DNA from: Nannochloropsis oceanica
Lineage: Eukaryota; Sar; Eustigmatophyceae; Eustigmatales; Monodopsidaceae
Assembly (NCBI GenBank): GCA_004519485.1
Contig: CP038123.1
Span: 338,001 to 402,000, forward strand
Direction: 5' to 3'
Length of the DNA: 64,000 bases
Under the pieces are notes generated by a model. It searched no databases, was not told where the DNA came from, and worked only from the letters and a program-made list of their open reading frames with translations. Positions 22,700 to 36,244 of this stretch are shown piece by piece (within the stretch, counting starts at the first letter, position 1; every line of letters begins with the position of its first letter). A program made the position numbers and the translations under genes.

Positions 22700-23492
22700 G
22701 GAGGTCAAGAAGAGGAGGATTGAGGGAGGGACTGGGGGAGGCAAGGAATTAGGTAGGAGCGATGAAGGGTACCAGGTAAGGTAAAGGAATTGCAATAGGC
22801 CCCCAAAAAGAATAAGAGAATTAGATGCAACAGGAACATATGCGGGCGATATGCGAGAAGTTATTTTTGAGTGGGAAACAAAGAAGAGGAAATCTTGGAG
22901 ACGGCTGTTCTAGGGCGCGTTTGCTTATGCTTCCAAACGCCAAAATAGACAAAACTACCAGAAACAAAAAAGAACAAGTCTGAATATATATATGCCGTGC
23001 TTCTGCATACTGCCAAGCTTATCTTTTAAGAGTGATACGTGAGCTTGTAGTACCTATGTGGTGGGGGAGTGGGGGAAGTTGGTGGGTGTGACGGAGGCGA
23101 GCTTGCGTGTCACGATCGGATAGAAACGACATGGAGCAAGATCAGATTGATTAAACTGTATTTTATTCGGCTGGCACAAGAGATATGACATGCTCCTATG
23201 CGCAGTATGACAGCATTTCCGCTTTGTCATTGGCCCATGCGGTACTTGAAGTATTGACGCCTGGACCACTTTCGTATCTCCCAGCTTAGTCCTCATTTCC
23301 ACAATTACATGCCCCCCACACTTACACCTGCAGAACGCACAACAACAATTACAAGATATAGGTGCTTGTACCTGGAAGAACCTTGGGCGTCCCTTTTGCT
23401 CTCAGCGTCTGCGACCCCCATTTCGAACCTATCGTCCTCACGAGGGCAACAGGCATAGCTGACAACATCGGAACGAAAACGACGACACGCAG
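22700..23492. other. Tandem spacer, cyclophilin to membrane-protein gene
   Basis: 793 bp, A+T-richer. It should hold the cyclophilin 3' UTR and the promoter of the next gene. I see no credible coding stretch. Confidence 0.5.
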
Positions 23493-26141
23493 ATGAAAAA
23501 GCCTGGCAGTAATACAGTCAGCAGCTGCAATGTCACCCCTTTCCAATCACAAGACTTGCGTGCTTCTGGCCTGAAGCGCCGGGCCTTCAAGCGGACTAGT
23601 CAGGCTTCGCAAGACTGCCTGAAGCTCTTACGCTTCGTCTTCCCAGTGCTCGTCGCGCCTTTATGCCTCTGCTCCTTTGTTTATACGTGCTTGTATGCCT
23701 ACATTTACGCCCGGGAAGGCTCGTATGGTGCGCAAGACTGGCAAAAATGTCTGACGGTTCCGAACATTGGTAAGTGAAAGTTAGTGGATGACGGATACAG
23801 GAACGGGTGAGAGGGCAGCCGACAGAGTATTGAGATTGAGATCGAATGATGTGAAGCATGTACATCTTGAACTCATGACAACATGTATATACATGTATAA
23901 TGCAATATTATACACATTTGAAGTACATGTGTTATTTTTTTGGGTGTCTCGAGGTACCCACATTCAGATCCCGTTTTTTCCCCCTTCCCTCCTCCTCCAG
24001 GCAATTTGCATCGGGACAACAACAGGTTCTGCACCTCTGCTTCGAATTTTGCAGGTCAAGCCTATCTTTCTGTACTTGTCGCCGTAGGCGGGCTTCGAAT
24101 GGGGCTGAAAGACAACGACTTGCTGTGGTTTTCCTGGTTCACCTGCATGGTGGGGGTAGTCGGAATTACCATATTCCGGGAGAGCTATCCGTGAGTTCTC
24201 CGCCTTCCCTCCCTCCCTCCCTCCTTCCTATTTCCCATCAAAATGACGAATCGTAATCCTACATTTTCTTTCACCCTTCACCCCCTCCTCTCCTCCCCCT
24301 TCCCTTCCTCCCTCCTTACCTCAGGTATTTTCTCGACCCCCACTTCATGAGCACCACCCTCCTCACTCTGAGCAAATACATTCATCCGGGAATGTACGAC
24401 AACCTAGCTGCCAGCACTCACCTCCCCGCCGAATTGAAGGACAAGATTCCCTCCTCCGAGGTCTGCAAGACTGCCTATCAGGTACGAGAGTACCCTCCCT
24501 CCCTCCCTCCCTCCCTCCCTCCTCTCTTTTCCAGTCTGCCTACAAACTCACTCACCCGAATTCCTCCCTTCCTCCTTATCTCCTTTCCTCACTGCCTAGG
24601 TCAACCTGGCATTTTTGGCGATCCAGTACGGCGTTCTGTCCCTCTCCATCCTCCTCTCCATCCTTTGTCTCTACGCACTCCTATCGCGGCCTCGACGCGG
24701 AGGGGCCCGCGTCAGGATGAGGGGTAGGGAAGGTCTTGTCTTCTTCGGCGTCACTGCGTTTGCAGGCATGGTGACCATGTTGATTAGTAAGGAGAAAGTG
24801 GCAGAGCTGGCTATCCAGGTACGCAACGCATTCCTCCTTCCCTTCCTCCTTCCCGCATTCCCTCCTTCCCTCTGTATCTGTCATCGGTGAGGGGGGGTTC
24901 GGAGGGAAGGAGAGGAGGAAGAGGAGGGGGAGGGCAAAGACGAGGTCTTGTTTGATGTAGCTGTTGTTCATGTTGAGGTGCCGGCCGTGCGGATAAATAG
25001 AGAGAAAGGCAGCATGGTTGGCCGTGAGGTGACGGAGGGAGGGGGGGAGAGAGGGAAGGAGGGATAGAGGGAGGGGAGAGAGAACAAGAGAGAGGCCCTC
25101 ATCAACTTCGTATGATTTACCCTCCTCCCTCCTCCCTCCTTCCCTCCTTCACTGTCTCCCTCCTTTTCTGTCTCCTTCCCTCCTTCCCTCCTTCCCTCCC
25201 TTCCTCCCTCCCTCCCTCAGGTAGCGGCTGAGGACGCCCACGACACGTCTTTCCCCTTCCTCGACAACAACCTGGATCTCGTCTCCCTCACCACCCTCCT
25301 GGCCATCGGCACCTCGTTCTACGCAGTCTGCAAGCCCTCCCTCCTCTCCCTCTCCATCTGCACGGCTATTAGCGCCTTCAACGCCATGCGCTCTGTCCCT
25401 GGCATGCTTGGAACCATTGCTGCATACTCGGGGTAAGCAAGCCCTCCCTCCCTCCCTCCCTGCCTGCCTGCCTGCCTGCCTGCCCACGACAGTCTCTACT
25501 ACGATCAACACATTCTCAATCCCCCCCCCCCCCTCCCTTCCTCCTTCCCCCGATGCCTCCCTCCTTCCCATCAGAATCTACTACCCTAGCCTGGATGAAG
25601 GTCCGGATGGCAACCACGCCGTCCTCACGGAAACTCACTATGTACTATGGAACCGAGCGCAGTGTTCTCAATACGTCCAGGTCACCAACCCGGTAGGTGC
25701 CCTCCATCCCTCTATCCCTACCTACCCACCTCTTCATTTCCACTGGTGTGCTTTGGGACAGCTCGTGATACCTCTCTCCCTCCCTCCCGTCCTCCCTCCC
25801 TCCTTCAGGGCGCATTCAGTGTGGACCCCAATGCAGACGAGAATAGTAGCAACATGTGCTACTACTTTGTGTCCTCCATCACCGGCCAGATTGTAACCTG
25901 GGTGTCGATTCTATCACTCGCCGTGACGGCGTTTTGGGTCATGAAACACAACCCTAACATCGATAAAGACAGAGAAGTGGAAGAAGAGGAGCGATGGGCG
26001 GGGAGGAAGGGGGAGGAAGGGGAAAGGGAAGGGTTGCAGAGGCCATTGTTGTGGGAAGCAGAGGGGAAGGAAGAAGATGAACATGATGAGGACGTTGGGG
26101 TGGGGGGGGGAGAGGAGGAGGTGCAAGGGATAGGAGTGTAG
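23493..26141 (+). CDS. Unknown multi-pass membrane protein
   Basis: Seven exons: 23493-23769, 24001-24190, 24325-24481, 24600-24818, 25221-25432, 25575-25692, 25809-26141, all phase-consistent, 501 aa. I do not recognise the family. Hydrophobic segments are visible at about residues 45-73 (LKLLRFVFPVLVAPLCLCSF), 108-128, 133-152, 209-240, 250-270, 290-345 (one or two helices) and 405-430 (TGQIVTWVSILSLAVTAFWV), so seven or eight membrane helices are likely. The N-terminus is basic; the C-terminal 75 residues are a Glu/Gly-rich acidic tail encoded by GAG repeats and are probably cytosolic. Cysteines are scattered in the loops (for example DWQKCLTVPN and SNMCYYF). The helix count recalls receptor-like or transporter-like proteins but there is no signature. 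Pyrimidine-rich TCCC tracts fill most introns. Confidence 0.82.
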
Positions 26142-27267
26142 GATGGAGGAGGGAGAAAAGATGGGAGGGAGGGAGGAAAAAAGAGAAGGCAAGAATTGAG
26201 GAATACTCTTTTCTTTGTATTTTTAGATTCTTATGTTCCATAGAGCACGCAGTGGGATGGAACGAATACAGAAGTAGAGAAAGGTACGGGACTGGTGTTT
26301 ATCCAGGCGAGGAGGATGGGTGAATTTATTGTTCATCCCAGAACTTGAAAAGCTTGGAGGCGGCAGAGGAAAAAGCGTCAAGATGGATTCAGGTGAGAAC
26401 GACGAGGTTGCTGCACTTAATAAGACCCTGTTCCCATCTTTGTGAAAGAGATAGGGTGGAAAAGGGTAGGGAATGTATGGGAGGATACCAAGAAAAAGAT
26501 ACACACAACACGTGCATATTTACAAATAGCTTAAGATCAATTCGCACCTCTCTAAGACGACGAAGAAATAGTACTGGCGGCATCAAAAGAAAATATCAAG
26601 TTAAAGGACGAGAGCGTAAGGCAAAAAGCGTAACCAGGTGGAGAGAGACACCACATACGCACCCTCCCTCAGGGCGATTTTTGGTGCTTTGACAGAATCC
26701 TAAGGCGCTTTGACCCTTACCCATGTAAATCCTAGTCAATGGTTCATTATGTTATGCTATTTACACGGAATCATGCGTAAGACAGCTAAAAAGGGGCTTG
26801 AGGTGGGCCATACGCAGGAGGGTCCAAGAGTGCGGGAGAGAAGCAAGGAATGTTATCTCCTTGACTGGTTGCACCTCTTTTCCCCACCCACCCTCACCAC
26901 AAGCGCACAACATTTCAAGAAACAATTGCACCATTGTGACAGACAGGGCAAAAAACGTTTGCTAGCGCCTGGTCGTATTCTGCTTCGACCTCCGGGGCAA
27001 GCGGCATTCTAGGTAGCGAACGTTATCGCTTGTACACGCCATTGTCGCAGTCTATAATAACACACTCAAAGCCGTCATATAGCTCGATAACAGCACCTTC
27101 TGACCCTGTGATGCCGCTCCATGAGGTCAGTAATCAGAATCCTTTCTCCTTCTCTACCCCCTTTCCCCCTTCCGACAGCAAAAGCCCGAGTTTTGGCCAC
27201 GGCGTACCCCTGTATACACACCGCAAAGGCCACCACCCCTCTCCTCCTTATCTTCCTCTTCTTTATC
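26142..27267. other. Tandem spacer, membrane-protein gene to TIP30-like gene
   Basis: 1.1 kb with no convincing gene. The frame that overlaps the next gene's start is open up to 27121 but the first credible ATG is 27268. Confidence 0.5.
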
Positions 27268-28386
<1,119 letters not shown>

Positions 28387-30428
28387 GGGGGGGAAAGTTG
28401 CAGAGAGGCTCGTTCTGCTGCCGTGAACGACTTTTTCCCCTACAAATGAAATGGTAAGGGGCCAGATTGTGGAAGTAGTGGCAATATTAAGGTTCTGATG
28501 CACACTATGGTAAAGAAATAATCGTGAGGACGAAAGAAAGGAGGTGGGATGAAGAAGAGGCAGAGGGAAGATTTGCAAGTATGAGAATGTGTGAGTGACG
28601 GAAAGGAGTGGGGAGAGGGAGAGGACGAGACACAAGGAGAGAGGAGTAAAAGAAAAGGAAGGGGAAAGAAACACGAAGGTAACCACCTCTTGTGCATCAT
28701 GTATGGCGATGGGGGAGAAGATCAAGAATAATAACAATCACAAGAGCTGAATAGAAAAAGGGGGGAAAATGCGGGCGGCGGTAGACCCAAACAAAGAGAA
28801 AACAAACAATGGAGGCTACTAGGCAATGCTAGACGAATCAATCGCGAATATCGTCAAAAGGCCGAATTAAAGGAGACCTGAGGAGATTTAAGATATTGAG
28901 AAACTTAACATAAGATGTCTCTTTTTGTCTTTTTTCCCTTTTTCCTTTTTCCGTTTTATGCCTCCGTCGCCTCTTTCTGTCCGCTTCCCTTTTATCCATC
29001 CTTCTCTCACAGTCCTGTTGATCTGCTGTTTTTTTGCTATCCAGCCTGCCAACATTCATGAGTCGAAGAATTTGAACCAGGAAGAGGCCAGCAGCGACAT
29101 GTTTGGGCGGGTGCTCTTCCGGGGCCCCTCCTACACCCGGACACGGACGACGTGATAACGATCTACTTTGAAGCGGATGTAGGGTGAGGTAGTGGAGTAG
29201 TAAACGATGAAAGTGGAAATTAGGAAGCCGGTGATGTCGACTATGTCGAGTTGAAGTTTAACCTTATAGGTGGGAGGTGGAGCGGAGGGACGAAGGGACG
29301 GAGTGAGCGCGGACAAGATCCATGAGAAACATGAACGAAAACCATAGAGGAAAGACGGAGAAATGAGGGGAAAGCAAGGGAAATGAGAGAAAGGAATCAT
29401 GTGTAACAAGGAGAATAACAATTGCAACTGGTTCCTTTGTCCGGAGTTTTACAGCTACGAACTGTCACGTACCGCGGGATCGCACAGCCAAACAGAACGG
29501 GTTGTGGAGGCGTGATGGACGGTCTGTTGGTAGTGCCGAGGGCTGTGCGTGTGCGGGAGCGAACGTTGTATGAGATTCTTGTTCCCAATGCTATAATCCA
29601 CCCGCCTCACAAAATGCATTCTATTGAATTCATTAACTCACTTCTAAACCCTTCCCGCATCCCCTATCTACACGAACCTACCGAGTACGGACGACAGAGT
29701 GGAGGTTCTTGAGGAAGGCGACGCGGAGCATTCTGTGGATTTTGTGGTCATAATTTTGATAGCCTTGGCTATAGCCTGTGGATTTTGTGGCCGACAAATC
29801 GACGTTACCGAGGAGTAGAGGGTTTCGGAAGGTGGGGATGTCACACGATGCCTCCTTGCGTTAGGGGAGTTGTGAGAGTAATGTTGGAGAGGCGCAAGGC
29901 ATGTGTGTGGTGCACCTCTAAAGACACCAATATCCAAGCAACGATATTGAGATTCTCCTCCTTTTTCGGACCTGCTCACATTCTGTCGTGTGTCCGCAAA
30001 AGTGTCTTGAGGAGATAGATACCTGCCTTGTCGAACCCCATGGAACCAGAAGGCGTCACTTTGTGTTTCTACTTCCAGCTGTCTACCAGAGAGCAGAGTA
30101 AATCCCATAGTAGGAAAGGTATAGACTAGAAAGATTGAATCATGATGTGTATGCAAAAAGTGGCCCGCGCGTTCCCGAAAAGAGGAAGTCCTCTTTCAGT
30201 GCAAGACAAAAGTCTTCCTGCCAAGTTCACGTTCCGAGGAACATCGCAGACGCACGTTACTCGAGCAACGGGCCCCAGGCTTGTCTGTCTCATCACACTC
30301 ATTATCACGCCTACGCCACCACACCTTCGTTTTAATCTCACTGACCCTCCTACATATTGTATCTCGAACGCTCAGGAGGTAACATCTTCGCTTGGGACCT
30401 CTCAGGCATCGGCGCAAGCATCCTCATT
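28387..30428. other. 2-kb spacer without a confident gene
   Basis: Between the TIP30-like gene (+) and the BSD gene (+). Two stretches have some coding look. On the minus strand about 29150-29263 follows an acceptor-like TATAAG and reads with many C-ending codons (contains DITGFLISTFIVYYSTTS) to a stop. On the plus strand about 29045-29155 follows a TATCCAG acceptor and ends with a TRTRTT tail. They overlap at their ends, neither has a clear upstream exon, and I call neither a gene. No RNA gene recognised. Confidence 0.35.
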
Positions 30429-31827
30429 ATGGCCGACGATGAGACCACCGCAAACACTTCCCCTCCCCCGGCAGTTGACGCCACCACCGCCGCCACCACC
30501 GCCGCCGCAGCCGCGACTAGCTGGTTCGATAGCTTGGGTGTGGACATTGGCAAGGCCCTGGAGACTGCCCGGGAACAAGTGGTCAAGGCTGCTGAGGTAC
30601 GTAATTGACGGGAGAGGCAAGCAGCATTATCCGCCCAAAGCGCCTGGCCCTTAACTCTTAAATCGCACACCCACAGGATGCCACGCCTGCCTGGTCTTCA
30701 GCCATGGATGCAGTGAAGCAACATGCCGCCAGATTTAAAGAGGTAAGGTATTATAGCTTTCTTCCTTGCTTTCCGGATCCCCTCTAGTTCTCACTTACCC
30801 TCATCTCTCGGCAGCACAGCCGTCAAAAAGTGCCTTACTTCCGCAACGTATCGCACTTATCCATCCGCACCGCCTTTGTTTTCTATCATCTCGCTTATGC
30901 ACAAGGGTGTTCAACCCTCTATCCCTCGTTCTTTTCATCCCTCACTTCCTCCCGCAACAGGAAGCAGTGCACGCGGCCCAATCCTTGCAGCAAGTCGCGG
31001 TGAATGCGACCCAAGATATTGAAGCCGAACAAGCGCGCGTCAAAGCGTCTTCTGTCACTGATCTCCCGCCTTCCTCTCTAGTGACTTTGCTCCCCTGGGA
31101 GACAGCCGATGAGAGTCAGTCGATTCTATCGCAGGTCTTGCTGGATCAGATCCTGGCATTGTCTCACGATGACCGAACTTTCGACCCCTTACATGACGAA
31201 GAGAAGAGACAATTTCCAAATTTCAAATTGGAGAATTACGTTGAAGTGATCACGAGACTGCTGGCCTTAGACCCAGCCTTAGGTAAGATGCATGCGAAAT
31301 ATGGCGGGAAGGGGAAGGAGGAAGGGGCTTTTTGGCAGTCGTATTTTTACAGGTGTGCGTGTTTGAGGGTAGGGTGCGGGATGGGGGGAGGGAGGGAGGC
31401 AAGAGGGGGAGGAGTGGGGTATGAGATCATTGGTGACCCTGTCGTGATGCCTGTGGTGGAGGGAAATGAGAACGGGGGATGTAGAGAGAAAGTGAAGGAG
31501 GGGAAGGGGGGGAGAAAAGAGTCGGCAGCTCGGTTGTCGTCGTCGGGAGGAGTGAAGGAGTCCAAGGAATCGACTTCCTCGCCAGCGAAGTCGCCATCAG
31601 GATCAGTAGCTACAAAAGAAAGAGAAGCAGCCGTAGCAGTAGCTGCAGAGGAAAAGGGGAAGGAGGAAGTGGGGGTAGAAGGAGAAGGAGGAGGGGATGG
31701 AGATAGCATGAATTTGGATGGACTAAACTTGAGTGATGATGAGGAGGGAGGGGACGCGTTGGAAGGCGATGCGCTATTGGAGCTTGAGGCTCAGATTGCG
31801 GCGGAGCTAGGGGAGGATGAAGAATGA
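30429..31827 (+). CDS. BSD-domain protein
   Basis: Three exons: 30429-30596, 30677-30742, 30961-31827, all phase 0; 366 aa. The N-terminal half is helical and Ala/Thr-rich with amphipathic repeats (WFDSLGVDIGKALETAREQV, EAVHAAQSLQQVA), similar to the region that precedes BSD in SYAP1/DOS2-type proteins. The BSD domain is at about residues 125-195: ILALSHDDRTFD, FPNFKLENYVEVITRLLALD, ending FWQSYFYR with the conserved Phe-Trp pair. The rest is Ser/Glu/Gly-rich and ends in an acidic helix (ALLELEAQIAAELGEDEE). BSD domains occur in TFIIH subunit p62 and in synapse-associated SYAP1-like proteins; the architecture here is nearer the SYAP1-like group. Function not established. Confidence 0.85.
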
Positions 31828-32370
31828 GAGCAAGACAGATATCTGTAATGATAAATACATTAGAGAAAAATAAGGTATGATTGTATTCTGACAACGCGTG
31901 ATTTAAATTGATCGAGATTTTTCAAGTTTTTTCAAATTCATTAAGTTGTATTCAAACGCACTCTTCTTTCCCTACATGTCTTATTGTTTCCCCTCTTTTT
32001 TTAATCCCCTGTTTTTTTGTAATACTCCTTTCCTTGTCACTTCGCTTTTCGCCTGTTGGTCTGACTCTACGTAAAGTTATAGTTTCTCAACCTTCTCTAT
32101 AAGTCTCCCTGACTGTTCTGGGATACAAACTCCCACCCACTTATCTCTTCATCTCAAATAAATACGCCTGCACTGAATTCACCGCAATTGCTGTCCAAGT
32201 TTCTCTGCTGTCTAGCGTCGCTCCCTACTTTCCTTTATTTCCGGGTCCGTGCACTTGTATGTTCTCAACTCTCCTTCTCTCAGAGATTCTCTTTCTCCTG
32301 CTTTCTCTCTCTTTTCCCCTGCCTTTCAGGATAACTTTTTTCTTTGGGAAACATAAATATAACCTTTTCC
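31828..32370. other. Convergent spacer, BSD gene / coiled-coil gene
   Basis: 543 bp, notably T-rich on the plus strand, holding both 3' UTRs. No gene seen. Confidence 0.5.
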
Positions 32371-34412
32371 TCACACCGACCATGACTGCACCTCCGCTTC
32401 GCGCCGACGCAGTCCTTCAATCTGAGCGCGCAAGGCTAAATTTTCCTTCATCAGCGCCTCCACTGGGTCAAGCCCTCCCAGTTCCTCTCGCTTAGGGGGA
32501 GTCAGATGCGTGCTCGTAGTCGCAGCAGCCGCGGCCCCCGTCGTCGTTGTCGTCGTGACGGCGGTTTCCACCTCGGAGTAATCACGTGCGTCCACGATGG
32601 CCTCAGTGACCTCAGCCATCGCTGTGACCTCCTTCGGTTTGTCTTCGGGATAAGCATCTGGTTCGCCCGAGATCCCCACCCACTCGTACACCTCGTCTTC
32701 CGCGCGCTTTCGCCAGTCATCCCGCTCCTCTTGCATGAGAGATATTCGAGCTTGATCTTGCGCACGTTCGACTTCCAAGTGCGAAACCCGTTCTATCAAA
32801 TCAGCCTTCGTCATCTTGAGCTGGATGATCTTGTCCACCGACGCCTGAGCCTTGGCCGTGGCCTCCTCAAGCCCAACCTCCATTATTGTCACTTGACGCT
32901 TCTCCACCTCGGTAATCTGGCGGGCTTCTTCAAGCAAGGCCTCCAACCCCATTATCTCCCGCTGCAGATCGTGGTTTGCAAGCTCCAACCGCTCAATCTC
33001 CCCTTGCGCCTCGTCCACCAGATTCTTACCCGCCTCGTGCGTTTCGACCAAAGCCTCAAGACCTGTCAGACGGTCCAGCGCTGTGCGGAGTTCTGCCTGA
33101 CACTGATCCAGTTTTTCCTGTGCATCCACGACGGCAGTCTCCAGGCTCTCGCGGAGACAGCAAGCATACTGTAGCTCGTTCTCCAGGTCCGTCACCTTGG
33201 CCTGCAGCAAGGGCTGCTGCTGCTGCTGCTGCTGCCGCTCCTCTTGACGCTGCTGCTGTCGCTCCTGCTGTCGCTCCTGCTTTCGGCCCTGCTTTCGCTC
33301 TTGTTTCCGATCCTGCTGTCGCTCTTCTTTTCGCCCCCGCTGTCCTAGGTCGATGGCAGTGGTGGTGGTAGTGTTGCTTGTGTGAGTGCGGACTACATTG
33401 CCACTCGTCTCGGTGTGCTGGTCTAGAGTGTCCTCCCGCGCTCGTTCCGCCACGCGACGCAGGCGACGTGACATCTGGGCCACCCTCTCCCGCAAGGTCT
33501 CGGATTCCTGCTCCGCTTCTCGACGGTCCCTCATCTCCTGCCGATTCCAGCGCGTGAGCCCAAGTACGTCATCCTTGGCCGTCGCCAGCTCTTGCGTCAG
33601 TCTTAGTATCTCTGCCCGCGCGGTGTGCCCTTCTGCAGTCAAGTTCTGAAGCTGTGCCTCGAGCGAAGTGATGTGCACCTCTGTTGCATTAGTCGCGACC
33701 ATAGCTTGGGCGAGGGTGGACGCGTCAGTGCCGTTGCCCTGGGCTTGCGTTTGGCGACGAGCGGCGTCAAGCTCGGTTTGAAGGGTCTCTGTTGTTTATG
33801 AGACCGGTGGAACAAGGCAATACATAAGCCATATCTCTCACAGAGAGAGACGAATTCGCGGAAGAATCCATCTGACGTGAGATAACAAGGATTGTAAGCT
33901 TGAAGGACAGTATGTGAGTAGGGCTCATAAAGTTATGGGACTTTTATGATCCATGCGCAGAATTTACAGAGGTGGATGGGGTGGGGGCGGAAATACAGGC
34001 CTTAATGGATTGCTGGGGCCGCCTATCGTGTCTCCTTCTACGCCTTTCACCAGCAGGCTGCAACTTCCTCATTCGATAATAACGGCTGTCATCTTCAACG
34101 ACACACAGACACACTCTCGCGGTACATACTGGAAGAGAAAACAAATAGCATGCGCCACCCACCTTTCTCTTTGATAATGTTGTCCATAGTCTGCACCAAC
34201 TCCTTGACCAAGATCTCGTGGTCTTGAAGTCGTGTCAAAGCAGCCTCCTTATCGGCCAGCGCTTGACAGAGCGAGGCCTCTGGGGGTTCACATAGGCGGG
34301 CGTGCGGATGCGTGGCTGAAGCAGCCGTCGAACTGACATTGTCTTCCTCCCCCATCTGCGCCGTTTGCTCGGCCCGAAAGGGATTATTGCTGCTGGCGTT
34401 GGTGCCTCCCAT
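32371..34412 (-). CDS. Long coiled-coil protein
   Basis: Two exons, 34163-34412 and 32371-33788, joined in phase 1 (IIKEK|ETLQTELDAAR), 555 aa. No catalytic domain. From about residue 55 to 500 the sequence is continuous heptad-rich coiled coil (for example SLEAQLQNLTAEGHTARAEI, ELRTALDRLTGLEALVETHE, LELANHDLQREIMGLEALLE), broken by a Gln/Arg-rich stretch in the middle that comes from CTG/CAG-like repeats (QQDRKQERKQGRKQERQQER). Such proteins are often cytoskeletal, centrosomal or golgin-like scaffolds; nothing here decides among them. Start ATG 34412 is the first in frame and begins MGGTNASSNNPF. The gene is divergent from the 974-aa protein gene, 1.8 kb away. Confidence 0.8.
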
Positions 34413-36244
34413 TGCTGTGTGATGATGGTGGTGGGTGGATGTGGGGGGAAGTGGAGCATAGAGGGTCTGGGTGAGAAGACCAAAGGAGGAGATGGATGAG
34501 AAGGGAGAAAGATCGAGAGAAAACGAAGTGAAACTGTGATTTCTGATGCTGGTACATATTTGTGGCTGTGATTACTGAACGCCAGATATGGGGCTGGTGG
34601 GCTTGTCTTGGACAATTTCCGTAGTAAACAAATGTTTTTGGGGCATAGAGAAGGGAGTGGGAGAGAAGGAAAGCGGGAAAGTCACTCTTGGACGGGGAAA
34701 AAAAAGAAAAGATACAAGTATGATCGTATAAAGGGGGCGAGAACTGATGTGTTATTTTACATTTTTACCGCATCCTCATAAAAGAAAAGGGGGCGCAAAA
34801 AGGCGTGGATGTGTTCCAGCCGAGAGAGAGATGTTGGCGATCATACCGTGGTGTGTTTAAAGTGCCAAAGACCGGGGACACGGGCAAGAGAACCCGGAGC
34901 ATACCATAGTGGTGTGGGGTTCAGGTGATGAAAGATCAGGTGCACGTTTCGATTGTCTTATTCCCTTTGCGTTGTATGTTTTTCGTCTCTTTGTGACAGG
35001 ACCAATCTGCTCTCCGGAAGACGCGTTCGTGGCCTCCTCGGGACTAATGAAAAGAGCCCGACCCAGTTCTTTCTCCCTGATCTTGCGACCCCTGAAGCTC
35101 AAGTCGACCAAAACTACATTTGACAATCAGCTCTATGAATTGTTATGTAGTGAAGAGTGATAAGCCTCCCCCCCTGGAATAATCGCGGGGCAATGCTCGG
35201 TAGAACTCGTTGTCTTTTCTTCTCGAAGCCCTTTTCCGCGAGCCTCAAGCCCCAATCCCTTATAACCCATCTCCTTGGTATAATGAATGTTCTGATTGGT
35301 CCTTTTTCTTGTATTTGTTTTCTTTCACTTTCATTTGTGACTGCATAATGTGATATCACACATCCGTAGCTGCCAGGACCGTAGATGCACACGTTCATAG
35401 CACACGGTCTTACACAAACATGTCCTCCGCCCACATTTTCCATCCTGACAACAGCGAAACCGACGCAGAAGCAAAGTCAACTAAGCCAGCTGCTGGCCTC
35501 GGCCTCTATCCACACACGTACCCCAAAGGTACACTTACGCAGTCTCCACACCCCCCGCGCATCGCCTTCAGCCTTTCCAGCTATGTCCTGAACCTTTAAT
35601 TTCCTCTGTCCTCGGCCTGGTAGTTTGCGAGCGGTGCAAGGCAGACGGAGGAAGGCACTCCTTCGTCGGCCCACGAGAGGCATGTTCTGCACCTACGTCG
35701 CTATTTCAAGAGGCCACCCCAAAGACGTACACACGCTCTGCGGCGTGTTCGTGCGAGGTGTATGTGGATACTGCTGTTGATGTGCGTGTGTGTCGCACTG
35801 TCAGGGTGGTGGAGGATCGGAGGCTCTGGACATTGTCCGACAGAACGTCGTCAGCATTTGCATTTGTCCTTGTCCCAAACGCCCCTACCTCCCCAAGACA
35901 TACATAGACAACGCCCTTCCCGTTCTCCATCTCACAGCACCAGGACCAGTATCGTGAAAGTCTTGCATAACATTGGTCCCTTTGGACTTTTCAGTCGGGG
36001 GTATGTCCTTTCAGGCTTGCTAGCCTAGAAGAGGGACAACAGGAGAGGGGAGGAGACTCGGTTGCAGCGCAAGTTAGGGATGAGCACCCCTTGGCACGGC
36101 ACCCACGTCCTGCCTTTGCAGTGGCGGGGATGTTCGATTGTGACGGATGCCTTGGTGAGGGTGTGGAGGATGGCCATCCTTTTGTGATGAGGTGGTAGTG
36201 TTGGGGGTGGGGATCTCGAGGAGGGGGGGTTAAGTCGAGGCTGA
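34413..36244. other. 1.8-kb divergent spacer with weak small frames
   Basis: Must contain promoters for both flanking genes. Two weak candidates were noted. A minus-strand frame at 34857-35126 (89 codons, basic, contains VTKRRKTYNAKGIRQSKRAP) is read against a plus-strand frame of similar quality. A minus-strand stretch around 35530-35692 ends at a donor-like GTAAGT. Neither has enough support to call. No RNA gene recognised. Confidence 0.35.

Noticed and set aside
23340-23480. Possible tRNA or other structured RNA upstream of the membrane-protein gene
   Set aside because: I found no B-box-like GGTTCRANNCC with a matching A box and could not fold a cloverleaf.
25440-25500. CRISPR-like or satellite array of CCCT and CTGC units
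   Set aside because: Simple microsatellite in an intron; no repeat-spacer structure.
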